From CAZJWR01 sp964549765 (GTDB lineage: Bacteria; Zixibacteria; MSB-5A5; GN15; JAAZOE01): a stretch of 17,767 bases of DNA. Below are positions 1 through 7,426 of this stretch, piece by piece. Position numbers and translations under genes: made by a program. Within the stretch, counting starts at the first letter, position 1. Each line of letters opens with the position of its first letter. Location of the stretch: NCBI GenBank assembly GCA_964549765.1, contig CAZJWR010000069.1, forward strand, positions 1 to 17,767. The letters run 5' to 3'. The notes below the pieces were generated by a model. The model searched no databases. It saw only the letters and a list, made by a program, of their open reading frames with translations, and had not been told where the DNA came from.

Positions 1-1
1 C

Positions 2-496
2 AAGAAAAGGTTAAGTTTTAGAGATCAAATGAAGTCTCCAGAAGAAATGATCGAGGGAATAAATTTAGAGTTTGAAAGACTTGACCATGAGCTTAAAGAC
101 GACTCCTTTTTCAATAGTCTCGACAGCGATTTGAAAATCAAAATATTGAAATCAAATGACGGGATACCGTATTCATATGAAAAATTGGCTAAATACGCCG
201 AGATTTCCATAGATTACCATAAAGCGCTTTACAAGTATTTATCATCGTTTGCTCATTGCGATTCTTACGCATATGAAATGTCGATAATTGGTGATCCGGA
301 ATATATGATGGATACATTGCGCATGTATTATTTGCATATATCTGCATTGATATTGGAGCTTAGTAAGAAATATATCTTTCGATCCACTATTGAGAACGAT
401 TTACGGCTAAATGTCGTTATTGAATTCGGTGTTGGATTTGTACGTAAGGGCTTCGACAGATTGGGGGATGAACGCATGGAATCAAACGCTAATTAA
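2..496 (+). CDS. Hypothetical protein, 5' partial (possibly DUF5677-like)
   Basis: The reading frame is open from the left edge of the window. The first in-frame ATG is at 29, but codons before it (KKRLSFRDQ) read naturally into the protein and there is no convincing ribosome binding site, so the true start probably lies outside. The visible 155+ residues are mostly charged, soluble and probably alpha-helical. A middle segment, YHKALYKYLSSFAHCDSYAY, resembles the helix with a conserved Ser/His found in DUF5677-type proteins of unknown function; this is a recollection of family style and not a search result. Codon use is strongly A/T-biased, unlike the GC-rich genes from 889 on, which suggests foreign origin or a genomic-island edge. 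It is not part of the serS operon: 392 nt separate them. No function can be assigned. Confidence 0.6.
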   Translation, partial: KKRLSFRDQMKSPEEMIEGINLEFERLDHELKDDSFFNSLDSDLKIKILKSNDGIPYSYEKLAKYAEISIDYHKALYKYLSSFAHCDSYAYEMSIIGDPEYMMDTLRMYYLHISALILELSKKYIFRSTIENDLRLNVVIEFGVGFVRKGFDRLGDERMESNAN

Positions 497-605
497 TTCA
501 GCGGAATTAATCCCAAATATTCTGATCACAGCGAAGGCTATTGCCGGCCATGACTTATTGGCTAACAGGGAAGTACGGCAGCGACAAGAATACATTATCT
601 ACAGA

Positions 606-633
606 TTGCTTCGCCCGCCGGGCGGGCTCGCAA
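606..633. repeat. GC-rich near-palindrome, dispersed-repeat type
   Basis: TTGC at 606-609 and GCAA at 630-633 flank an inner perfect inverted repeat, GCCCGCC-G-GGCGGGC (613-627). The pattern of TTGCTTCG at one end and CTCGCAACGAC at the other around a GC-rich core is the style of small dispersed intergenic repeats seen in many bacterial genomes (CAGATTGCTTCG...CTCGCAATGAC). No second copy exists in this window, so its dispersed nature is inferred. There is no T-tract to make it an intrinsic terminator. Confidence 0.5.
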
Positions 634-710
634 CGACAGGCGTTTGTAGGGGAGAGGTTCTCCGGCCCGATTCCTGCCTGATTTCCGGTGGCGGCGTTCT
701 ATTATCATTG

Positions 711-739
711 TTGACCGTAACGACGTATTTGTCTACATT
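711..739 (+). promoter_or_regulatory. Candidate sigma-70 promoter for serS operon
   Basis: TTGACC (711-716) and TACATT (734-739) are separated by exactly 17 nt, matching 5/6 and 4/6 of the sigma-70 consensus. It lies in the last clear spacer before the long run of genes beginning with serS and would give a leader of about 140 nt containing both hairpin repeats. This rests on pattern matching only. Confidence 0.3.
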
Positions 740-742
740 GCA

Positions 743-840
743 ATTACTACAATTGAGTAGTTTTTCGTGCGTCGGCGTAAGCCGCAGGAGTGGGATAGGG
801 TTGGTATTGCTACGATCACGTAGTTTTTCGTGCGGCGGCG
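743..840. repeat. Two direct repeats, 63-bp period, each with a hairpin
   Basis: The units 743-777 and 806-840 match at 29 of 35 positions, including a 21-nt core (757-777 and 820-840) with one mismatch. Each begins with an inverted repeat: ACTAC-AATTGA-GTAGT in the first and CTACG-ATCA-CGTAG in the second. The loop bases differ, yet the second copy gains an extra pair, so folding is kept while sequence drifts. The first unit is followed by CGGC-GTAA-GCCG (773-784), a stem closed by a GNRA-type loop. Both lie directly upstream of serS and may be in its leader. Confidence 0.6.
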
Positions 841-888
841 TGGGTTGCCAGGCGTGCAATAAAATTCGCGGAAAGCGGGAAAAGGATA

Positions 889-2157
889 ATGCTGGATATT
901 AAGTTCATACGGGAAAATCCCGAGGCGGTCAAGCAGGCCTGCAAAAACAAAAACGAAAAAAAGGCCGATATCGACCATATCCTGTCACTCGACACTGAAC
1001 GGCGGCGCCTACTGACTGAAACCGAGGCGCTCCGGGCCGAACAAAACAAGGCCTCGCAGGAAATCGCCAAGGTCAAAAAGGCGGGCGGTGACGCGTCCGA
1101 CGCCATCGCCGGCATGAAAGAAGTGTCGAATAAGGTCGGCGACATGACCGAAATGATCCGTCAGGTCGAGGAACAACTCAACACGGCCCTTTTATGGGTG
1201 CCGAATATCCCTCACGAATCGGTGCCGGTGGGCCCCGATGAAAGCGCCAATGTTACCATCCGGGAATGGGGCGAGAAACCATCGTTCAGCTTTGAACCGG
1301 CCCCGCATTGGGACCTGGGCGAAAAACTGGGCATAATCGATCTCCCGCGCGGCGCCAAAGTCGCCGGATCGGGCTTTTTTGCGTTGAAGGGTCAGGGCGC
1401 GCGCCTTTCGCGGGCGCTGATACAGTTCATGCTCGATTATCATGTCAAAGCCGGATTCACGGAGGTGGCGGTGCCGTTTGTGTCGCGGTCGGAATCGATG
1501 TACGGGACCGGGCAATTGCCCAAGCTGGCCGAGGATATGTACTGGCTGAAGGACGACGACATGTATTTGATCCCGACGGCCGAAGTCCCGGTGACGACGC
1601 TTCATCGCGAGGAAATCCTGTCCGAGGAGGAATTGCCGAAAAATTACGTGGCTTACACGCCCTGTTTCCGGCGCGAGGCCGGGGCGGCGGGTAAGGATAC
1701 GCGGGGGATATTGCGGGTTCACCAGTTCGACAAAGTGGAAATGGTTAAAATCGTAGAGCCCGCCACGTCGTATAAGGAATTGGAGGCGCTGGTGGCGCAG
1801 GCGGAAGGGTTGCTGAAGCTTCTCAATGTCCCGTTTCGGACGCGTGTGCTGGCCACCGGCGACTTATCGTTCAGCGCCGCGAAATGCTATGATATCGAGA
1901 TATGGGCGGCGGGAGTGGACAAATATCTGGAAGTGTCGTCGGTTTCGAATTACGAGGATTTCCAGGCGCGACGAATGAATTGCCGTTATCGTGACAAGGA
2001 CAAAAAAGTGCAATTCGTCCATACGCTGAACGGGTCGGGCACGGCCCTGCCGCGTTTGATGGTGGCGTTGATCGAAAACAACCAGACCGAGAACGGCGAA
2101 GTGATCGTCCCTGAAGCGCTCCGCCCCTATATGGACGGCTGCGAAAGGATCAAATAG
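889..2157 (+). CDS. serS: Seryl-tRNA synthetase
   Basis: This cytoplasmic class II aminoacyl-tRNA synthetase charges tRNA-Ser (and tRNA-Sec if present) with serine using ATP. The 422-residue length is normal. The N-terminus MLDIKFIRENPEAV is the family signature, followed by the long antiparallel coiled coil (about residues 30-100) that binds the tRNA long variable arm. The catalytic core shows GTGQLPKL (206-213), the serine-binding TAE (230-232), motif 2 with FRRE (260-263) and RVHQFDKVE, and motif 3 NGSGTALPR (381-389). The ATG at 889 sits close behind AAAGGA. It is first in the run of co-directional genes and ends 5 nt before the next one. I see no T-box in its leader. Identification is near certain. 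Confidence 0.97.
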   Translation: MLDIKFIRENPEAVKQACKNKNEKKADIDHILSLDTERRRLLTETEALRAEQNKASQEIAKVKKAGGDASDAIAGMKEVSNKVGDMTEMIRQVEEQLNTALLWVPNIPHESVPVGPDESANVTIREWGEKPSFSFEPAPHWDLGEKLGIIDLPRGAKVAGSGFFALKGQGARLSRALIQFMLDYHVKAGFTEVAVPFVSRSESMYGTGQLPKLAEDMYWLKDDDMYLIPTAEVPVTTLHREEILSEEELPKNYVAYTPCFRREAGAAGKDTRGILRVHQFDKVEMVKIVEPATSYKELEALVAQAEGLLKLLNVPFRTRVLATGDLSFSAAKCYDIEIWAAGVDKYLEVSSVSNYEDFQARRMNCRYRDKDKKVQFVHTLNGSGTALPRLMVALIENNQTENGEVIVPEALRPYMDGCERIK

Positions 2158-2162
2158 CGTCG

Positions 2163-3389
2163 GTGGCAAAAAACAACAATAAGTATCTGCTCAATCTATC
2201 GGGCCGGTTCAACACCTTTTTCAAGGTTTTCCTGCTTATCGGCGTCATAGCCATCGGCGCGGTATTTATCTATTACACCACCGATGTCATCGGGAATATC
2301 CAGGTCAGTCAGGAACGGATGGCCCGGACATATACCCGCATCTGGCAATTGGTGGCGTCGGATAGTCTGAGCGGACCGGTCACGTCGGTGTTGTTCGATG
2401 AGGTGATCCTCAAATCGGATTTTCCCATTGTCGTCGCCGACACGCTGGAGCGGCCGATGTTCTGGAAGGAACTGTCCGGTATTCCCGAGGACCAAACCGA
2501 TTCCGCGACAATCGCCAAGGTCACCGAACGGCTCAAGAAGATGAAAGCCCGCAAGGGATCGATTCCGATTTATGTCGATACTACCGTAATCTACCGGCTG
2601 TTTTACGATGACACGGCGTTGGTGGGCAAGCTGCGACTGATCCCGGTGGTCGAGATGGCGATGGTGGTCGGGTTTATTTTTCTATCGTTGATCGGATTTC
2701 AATATATCCGCCGTTCGGAGCAGCGCAGTATATGGGCGGGGATGGCCAAGGAGACGGCACATCAACTGGGGACGCCGATATCGTCGCTTTTGGGATGGGC
2801 CAGCCTGCTCAAATCAGGAGAGTACAAAAGCTCCTACACCGAAGACGAGCTGTTCCGGCGCATCGAGAACGATCTGAGCCGTCTGGAAATGATCGCCAAC
2901 CGGTTCGGCAAAATCGGTTCCATCCCGGTGCTCGATACCGAGGATGTCAACCGGCTGACGGCCGACGTCGTCGATTATTATCGCGAGCGACTGCCGCACG
3001 GCGGCAAGGGGGTGCAGTTGCGCTTCGAACCGGGGGATATTCCGGAGACGAAAGTCAACCGGGAGTTATATAGCTGGGTGGTGGAAAACCTGATCAAGAA
3101 CAGCCTCGAAGCGGTCGACGCCAAAACCGGCGCGATATCGGTCAAGACCCGCCGTAATAATTCCGGAAAGACGATTCTGATCGAGGTGACCGACAACGGC
3201 CGCGGTATTCCGCGGGGCGATGCGCGGCGGGTATTCCGGCCCGGCTATTCGACCAAAAAGCGCGGCTGGGGACTGGGATTGTCTCTGGCCCGCCGCATCA
3301 TCCAGGATTATCATAAGGGGAGCATCAATCTGATCAAAAGCGAACCGGGTAAAGGGACGACGTTCGTCATTCATTTGCCGGTGAAGTGA
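2163..3389 (+). CDS. Membrane sensor histidine kinase, PorY-like
   Basis: Residues 19-38 and 158-181 are membrane spans that flank an extracytoplasmic sensing segment of about 120 residues with no domain I recognise. There is no evident HAMP domain. The kinase core follows directly: MAKETAHQLGTPISSLLGW with phospho-acceptor His200, N-box ENLIKNSLEAV (308-318), G1 DNGRGIP (344-350) and G2 GWGLGLSL (368-375). The AKETAHQLGTP form of the H-box is characteristic of FCB-group kinases of the PorY type. The start is GTG, 5 nt after serS, implying translational coupling; the nearest purine-rich site (AAAGGA, 2144-2149) is rather far upstream. The next gene, 33 nt on, is a PorX-type regulator and the likely partner. 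Kinase function is certain; naming it PorY is an inference from motif and neighbour. Confidence 0.9.
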   Translation: MAKNNNKYLLNLSGRFNTFFKVFLLIGVIAIGAVFIYYTTDVIGNIQVSQERMARTYTRIWQLVASDSLSGPVTSVLFDEVILKSDFPIVVADTLERPMFWKELSGIPEDQTDSATIAKVTERLKKMKARKGSIPIYVDTTVIYRLFYDDTALVGKLRLIPVVEMAMVVGFIFLSLIGFQYIRRSEQRSIWAGMAKETAHQLGTPISSLLGWASLLKSGEYKSSYTEDELFRRIENDLSRLEMIANRFGKIGSIPVLDTEDVNRLTADVVDYYRERLPHGGKGVQLRFEPGDIPETKVNRELYSWVVENLIKNSLEAVDAKTGAISVKTRRNNSGKTILIEVTDNGRGIPRGDARRVFRPGYSTKKRGWGLGLSLARRIIQDYHKGSINLIKSEPGKGTTFVIHLPVK

Positions 3390-3422
3390 TTTTCATCATA
3401 CGATTAAGGATGCACAACTATC

Positions 3423-4985
3423 ATGACGACAAAAAGCCAAAATATACTCTGGGTTGACGACGAAATCGAACTGCTCGAACCGCATATCGCGTTTCTGGAA
3501 CAACGGGGCATTTCCGTGACACCGTGTTCATCGGGCGACGATGCGCTGGAGTTGATCGGCCAAAACGACTATGATCTGGTGCTGCTGGACGAGATGATGC
3601 CCGGCAAGGACGGCCTCCAGACGCTGGTCGAAATCAAGGACGTGCGGCCGTATCTCCCGGTGGTCATGGTGACCAAGTCGGAAGAGGAATCGTTGATGGA
3701 TGATGCCATCGGCCAGAAGATCGACGATTATTTGACGAAACCGGTCAATCCGTCGCAGGTGCTGATGGCGATCAAAAGGCATGTCCAGAGCAAGAAAATA
3801 GTCACCGGGCGGTTGGGACAACGGTATATCTCGGATATCAACAATATGAAGATGACGCTGTCAGGCCCGATGGATTGGAATGACTGGGTCAACGCTTATC
3901 GATTGCTTTGCGAATGGGACCTGGAACTCGATGCCTATCCCGACGAGGGGCTGGCGGAAATTCACCGAGGGACGCACAAGGATTGGAACACGCAGTTTGC
4001 GCGCTATTACGAGAACAATTATGAAAATTGGCTGAATGCGAAAAATCATCCCCCGCTTTCGACCGACGTGGTCGATATGTCCGTGATTCCGAGATTGAAG
4101 GACGGCGAACGGATGGTGTTTGTCGTTATCGACTGCATGCGGATGGACCTCTGGATGCGGCTCGAGACGATCCTGGCGGAATTTTTCCATATCGAGCACA
4201 GCTATTATTATTCCATCGTGCCCTCGGCCACGCCGTTCGCCCGCAACGCCATTTTTTCGGGGCTGTATCCCGCCGACGTCGCCAAGGAATATCCGGATGA
4301 CTGGAAAGCCTATCCGGACGACGAGGTCTCGCGCAATCGCCGCGAAGGCGAGCTACTCGAAAAGCAGATGGCTCGTAAGAAGGTGCCCATCGACAACGGC
4401 ACCAAATATATCAAGGTGCTCAATGCCGAAGAAGGGGAGGGGCTGACCAAGAAGGTCGAAAATTACCTCGCTTCCCAATTGACCGCGATCGTCATCAATT
4501 TCGTCGACGTCCTGACTCACGGCCGATCCAGCAATGTGCTGCTCAAGGAAATCGTCCCCGACGAGGCCGCCTTCCGGGCGCTGATGCTGACCTGGTTCGA
4601 GCATTCGTCGCTGTATGAAACGCTGAAGATGCTGGCGCAGAAAAATGTCACGGTCGTTATCACGTCCGATCACGGTTCCACGCTCTGTTCGCGGGGCACG
4701 ATCGCGCATGGGAAAAAGGATACCTCGACCAATCTCCGGTACAAGTACGGCGATAATCTCAACTGCAATCCCAAAGAGGCGCTGCTGATCAAGAATCCCG
4801 ACCGGTATCGGCTGCCGTCGTTCACGGTTGCCACGACATATATTATTGCGCGGGAGGATTTCTATTTTGTCTATCCCAACCGCTATCATGAATTCCAGCG
4901 GCAATTTCAGAACAGTTTCCAGCACGGCGGTATCTCGATGGATGAGATGATTCTGCCGATCGCGACGCTCAAGCCGAAAGGGTAG
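3423..4985 (+). CDS. porX: PorX-like response regulator with PglZ (alkaline-phosphatase-fold) domain
   Basis: Residues 5-120 form a receiver domain with Asp12/Asp13, phospho-acceptor Asp56 (LLDEMMPG), Thr84 and Lys106. A helical linker (about 125-210) leads to a PglZ domain of the alkaline phosphatase superfamily. All likely metal or nucleophile positions are present: Asp237 (VVIDCMR), Thr270 (PSATPFARN), Asp362 and His366 (NFVDVLTHG), Asp416-His417 (TSDHGS), His429 (AHGKKD) and His501 (QHGGISMDE). In Porphyromonas gingivalis PorX partners the kinase PorY, controls type IX secretion genes, and its PglZ domain has been reported to cleave oligonucleotides. The length of 520 is typical. An AAGGA at 3406-3410 precedes the ATG by 12 nt. 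The stop is 2 nt before tsaE. Family call is strong; whether it governs secretion here is unknown. Confidence 0.9.
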   Translation: MTTKSQNILWVDDEIELLEPHIAFLEQRGISVTPCSSGDDALELIGQNDYDLVLLDEMMPGKDGLQTLVEIKDVRPYLPVVMVTKSEEESLMDDAIGQKIDDYLTKPVNPSQVLMAIKRHVQSKKIVTGRLGQRYISDINNMKMTLSGPMDWNDWVNAYRLLCEWDLELDAYPDEGLAEIHRGTHKDWNTQFARYYENNYENWLNAKNHPPLSTDVVDMSVIPRLKDGERMVFVVIDCMRMDLWMRLETILAEFFHIEHSYYYSIVPSATPFARNAIFSGLYPADVAKEYPDDWKAYPDDEVSRNRREGELLEKQMARKKVPIDNGTKYIKVLNAEEGEGLTKKVENYLASQLTAIVINFVDVLTHGRSSNVLLKEIVPDEAAFRALMLTWFEHSSLYETLKMLAQKNVTVVITSDHGSTLCSRGTIAHGKKDTSTNLRYKYGDNLNCNPKEALLIKNPDRYRLPSFTVATTYIIAREDFYFVYPNRYHEFQRQFQNSFQHGGISMDEMILPIATLKPKG

Positions 4986-4987
4986 CC

Positions 4988-5431
4988 GTGGGGCCGGTGC
5001 CGTTGGATCGGGAATTGATCAGCCATTCGCCGGAGGAGACCGAGAAGTATGCCGGGCGGTTTTTTCGGATGCTGGTATCGGGAGACGTCGTTGCCTTGTA
5101 TGGCGTTCTGGGCGCGGGGAAGACCTGCTTCGTGCGCGGTATGGCCAAAGCCGCCGGGGTCGATCCCGACGAAGTCACCTCGCCCTCGTTTACGCTGATC
5201 AATGAATATCCGGGGGGAGATCTGCCTATTTTTCATTTCGATTTGTACCGTCTCGGCGATCCCCGCGAATTCTATTCCACCGGCGGCGACGATTATTTTA
5301 CGCGAGACGGCATCGTGCTGATCGAGTGGGCCGAGAAGGGCGGCGAGTTTATCCCCCGGGAGCGATACGATGTTCGGTTTGAGATACTAGACGAAAGCCG
5401 GCGGCGGTTGGTCTTTTCCAGGAATCAATGA
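4988..5431 (+). CDS. tsaE: tRNA t6A biosynthesis ATPase TsaE
   Basis: TsaE is the small P-loop ATPase that works with TsaB and TsaD to make N6-threonylcarbamoyladenosine at position 37 of ANN-decoding tRNAs. The 147-residue protein shows Walker A GVLGAGKT (39-46), the SPSFTLINEY segment (65-74), FDLYRL (84-89) and IEWAEKG (112-118), all family hallmarks in the right order. It starts at GTG two nucleotides after porX and ends in an ATGA overlap with tsaB, so translation is almost surely coupled. Direct adjacency to tsaB and rimI is a classical arrangement and confirms the call. No anomalies seen. Confidence 0.95.
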   Translation: MGPVPLDRELISHSPEETEKYAGRFFRMLVSGDVVALYGVLGAGKTCFVRGMAKAAGVDPDEVTSPSFTLINEYPGGDLPIFHFDLYRLGDPREFYSTGGDDYFTRDGIVLIEWAEKGGEFIPRERYDVRFEILDESRRRLVFSRNQ

Positions 5432-6093
5432 TGAAAGTACTCGGGATCGACAGTTCGACGGATAAACTAGCGGTCGGTATCGCCGATGGCGCGCGGATTT
5501 TGTCTGAGACATTGCTGGAATCTTCCCGCGAGCACGCCTCGCATATTATCGGATTGATTGACGGCGTTCTGAAAAACGCTTCCGTCGCCAAAGGCGATCT
5601 CGCCGGCATCGCCGTCGCGGTCGGCCCCGGATCGTTTACCGGGCTCCGAATCGGAATGGCGGTCGCCAAGGGATTGGCCGTGGCGCTGCGAATACCGCTA
5701 ATCGGTGTTTCTACTTTCGAGGTTGTCGCGCGACGACTCCTGCCCGAAATGGCGTCGTTCTATCTGGCGGTGCCGGTGCGGAGGGGAGAGAGCTATCTCT
5801 GTCATGTCCGGGAGGGGATCGATATTCGGCAGTCGATCGTTCTGGTGGATAACAACGCGTTGTCCGAGGCCGTCGGTTCGGCTCCCGCGGGGGCGGTAGG
5901 GCGGGCGCCCGATGGTTGGGACGACATCGTCCGCAACAAAATCGCGGCAGACAAGTTGATCATATCCGGAGGGAAGCTGGCAGTTCTCGGGGCCGAATTT
6001 CTGGCGGCGGGCAGGCGCGACGATATTGCCGATCTGGAGCCGCTCTATATCGCCCCGTCGCAGGCGGAGAGGAAATTTGGACGGAAGCAGTAG
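5428..6093 (+). CDS. tsaB: tRNA t6A biosynthesis protein TsaB
   Basis: TsaB is the inactive-ATPase paralogue of TsaD and forms the platform of the TsaBDE complex for tRNA t6A37 synthesis. The N-terminus shows the ASKHA start VLGIDSST (4-11), SREHA (33-37), and the diagnostic VGPGSFTGLRIG (65-76). The C-terminal half is the shorter, variable one normal for TsaB and ends in a YIAPSQAE-type segment. The length of 221 is normal. Two consecutive ATGs (5428 and 5431) are possible starts. The upstream AGGA (5420-5423) is 4 nt from the first and 7 nt from the second, so 5431 may be the true start. It overlaps tsaE by 4 nt. Confidence 0.95.
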   Translation: MMKVLGIDSSTDKLAVGIADGARILSETLLESSREHASHIIGLIDGVLKNASVAKGDLAGIAVAVGPGSFTGLRIGMAVAKGLAVALRIPLIGVSTFEVVARRLLPEMASFYLAVPVRRGESYLCHVREGIDIRQSIVLVDNNALSEAVGSAPAGAVGRAPDGWDDIVRNKIAADKLIISGGKLAVLGAEFLAAGRRDDIADLEPLYIAPSQAERKFGRKQ

Positions 6094-6547
6094 AGTCACT
6101 ATCCGGGGGATGCTGCAATCGGACGTTCCGACCGTCGCGCAGTACGAGCGCCAGCTATTCAGCGACCCGTGGCCGGCGCAGATTTTTCAGGAGGACATTG
6201 ATTCGCCGTTCAGCTATCCCTTTGTGGCCGAAATAGATGGCGGAATTGCCGGGTACGCGATTCTCTGGGTCGGGGTGGACGAGGGGCACCTGGCCAATAT
6301 CGCCGTGGCCGAAAAGTTCCAGCGGAAATCTATTGCCAAGCGGCTTTTAACGTATATCTTACGGCTTGCGGCCAGCCTTGAGCTGGCTCAGGTTATTTTG
6401 GAGGTGCGCCCTACCAACCTGCCGGCCATCAGGCTTTATGAATCCTACGGTTTCGAGCGGTTGGCGACGCGCAAGGACTATTACAAGAACCCGGTGGAAG
6501 ACTGTCTGGTGATGAGGAAGTTGATCCGGGGAGGCGACATCGAGTAG
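6077..6547 (+). CDS. rimI: Ribosomal protein S18 alanine N-acetyltransferase-like GNAT protein
   Basis: RimI-family GNAT enzymes acetylate the N-terminal alanine of ribosomal protein S18, or related protein N-termini, from acetyl-CoA. The protein shows the start VTIRGMLQSDVPTVAQYE, FSDPWPAQIF, the beta-4 segment HLANIAVAEKFQRKSIAKRLL, and EVRPTNLPAIRLYESYGFE ending in YY, typical of RimI. The acetyl-CoA loop usually reads Q-R-x-G-x-G/A; here it is QRKSIA, with Ser for the first Gly. The open frame reaches back to 6026, but that would add a basic non-family tail inside tsaB. A TTG at 6077 preceded by GGAG (6066-6069) gives 156 residues, the family size, and overlaps tsaB by 17 nt. The tsaE-tsaB-rimI order supports the call; substrate is inferred. 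Confidence 0.87.
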   Translation: MDGSSRVTIRGMLQSDVPTVAQYERQLFSDPWPAQIFQEDIDSPFSYPFVAEIDGGIAGYAILWVGVDEGHLANIAVAEKFQRKSIAKRLLTYILRLAASLELAQVILEVRPTNLPAIRLYESYGFERLATRKDYYKNPVEDCLVMRKLIRGGDIE

Positions 6548-6559
6548 TTTTTGGGGACG

Positions 6560-7411
6560 ATGGACTGGTTTAGAAAATCCAAAGCGGGCGTTGTCAGCCA
6601 GCAGAAGAAAGATATTCCCGACGGCCTCTGGACCAAATGCAAGGGGTGCGGGGAGGTCATCTATTCCCGGGTTTTGCGGGAGGCGCTCTGGGTTTGCCCG
6701 TCGTGCAATTATCATTTTCGCATCAATGCTGCGACCATCGTAGATCTGCTTCTGGACGACGGCAAGCTGGGTGAATCGGACGCCGACCTGGTTTCCATCG
6801 ACCCCTTGAATTTCCGCGATTCCAAGAGATACCCCGAGCGGGTCGAGGAAAACAAGGGTAAGTCGGGATTAAACGACGCCGTCGTATGCGGCCTCGGCGC
6901 GGTCGATGCGATCCCCGTGTCGTTCGCGGTGATGGATTTCGCCTTTATGGGCGGGTCGATGGGATCGGTGGTCGGTGAGAAGATCGCCCGATCGATCGAG
7001 CGCGCGCTGGAACACAATATCCCGCTGGTGGTTGTGTCCTGTTCCGGCGGGGCCCGCATGCAGGAGGGAATTCTTTCTCTCATGCAGATGGCCAAAACGT
7101 CGGCTCTCCTGGCGCTTCTGGCCAAAAAGAGGCTTCCCTATATTTCCGTCCTGATCAATCCCACCACGGCCGGCGTCATGGCGTCGTATGCGTCACTGGG
7201 CGATATCATCATCGCCGAACCGAAAGCGCTATTGGGATTCGCCGGGCCGCGCGTTATTCAGCAGACCATCGGGCAGGATCTCCCCGATGGGTTTCAATCG
7301 TCAGAATTTTTTCTCGAACACGGTTTTCTGGACATTATTTCCGAACGGAAGGATCTCCGGCACAACCTCAGCCTTTGTCTGCAATACCTCTACACTCCGC
7401 CCGAGAAATAA
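6560..7411 (+). CDS. accD: Acetyl-CoA carboxylase carboxyltransferase subunit beta
   Basis: AccD pairs with AccA to move the carboxyl group from carboxybiotin to acetyl-CoA, giving malonyl-CoA for fatty-acid synthesis. The N-terminal zinc ribbon is intact: Cys27-X2-Cys30 and Cys46-X2-Cys49. The crotonase-like core has SCSGGARMQEG (160-170), NPTTAGVMASYA and GFAGPRVIQQT. The start MDWFRKSK at ATG 6560 matches the usual MxWF beginning; a TTG three codons earlier (6551) is possible but less likely. GGGGA lies only 2 nt before the ATG. The 283-residue length is normal. accD followed by folC is a conserved pair in many bacteria. No accA is in the window. Confidence 0.96.
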   Translation: MDWFRKSKAGVVSQQKKDIPDGLWTKCKGCGEVIYSRVLREALWVCPSCNYHFRINAATIVDLLLDDGKLGESDADLVSIDPLNFRDSKRYPERVEENKGKSGLNDAVVCGLGAVDAIPVSFAVMDFAFMGGSMGSVVGEKIARSIERALEHNIPLVVVSCSGGARMQEGILSLMQMAKTSALLALLAKKRLPYISVLINPTTAGVMASYASLGDIIIAEPKALLGFAGPRVIQQTIGQDLPDGFQSSEFFLEHGFLDIISERKDLRHNLSLCLQYLYTPPEK

Positions 7412-7426
7412 TGCCGCAACGGCGCT

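Larger units (their letters stand above)
497..888. other. Long spacer upstream of serS
   Basis: This is 392 nt without a convincing gene. Open frames that cross it on either strand have no family resemblance and no good ribosome binding site. Their repeated peptide stretches only reflect the DNA repeats underneath. It holds a GC-rich near-palindrome (606-633), a small hairpin GGAGA-GGT-TCTCC (651-663), a candidate sigma-70 promoter (711-739), and two hairpin-bearing direct repeats 63 bp apart (743-777 and 806-840). Base composition changes within it from AT-rich (497-600) to GC-rich, so it looks like the junction between two kinds of DNA. Confidence 0.6.

Noticed and set aside
743..840. CRISPR array
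   Set aside because: Only two imperfect units, no uniform spacers and no cas genes nearby.
599..859. Minus-strand frame with repeated THEKL peptides
   Set aside because: The peptide repeat only mirrors the 63-bp DNA repeat, which happens to be a multiple of three; no start signal or family resemblance.
497..888. T-box riboswitch ahead of serS
   Set aside because: No T-box antiterminator sequence (AGGGTGGNACCGCG-like) and no terminator hairpin with a T-run is present before the ATG.
411..902. 163-residue plus-strand open frame across the serS spacer
   Set aside because: It overlaps the preceding gene and the serS start, has no ribosome site, low-complexity translation and covers the DNA repeats; it is spacer read by chance.
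3423..4985. PglZ as a phage-defence (BREX/Pgl) gene
   Set aside because: The PglZ domain is fused to a receiver, which is the PorX architecture, and no BrxC, PglX, BrxL or BrxA genes accompany it.
6026..6076. Upstream extension of rimI to ATG 6026
   Set aside because: It would add 17 Arg-rich residues encoded inside tsaB with no match to the family N-terminus; TTG 6077 has a ribosome site and gives the normal length.
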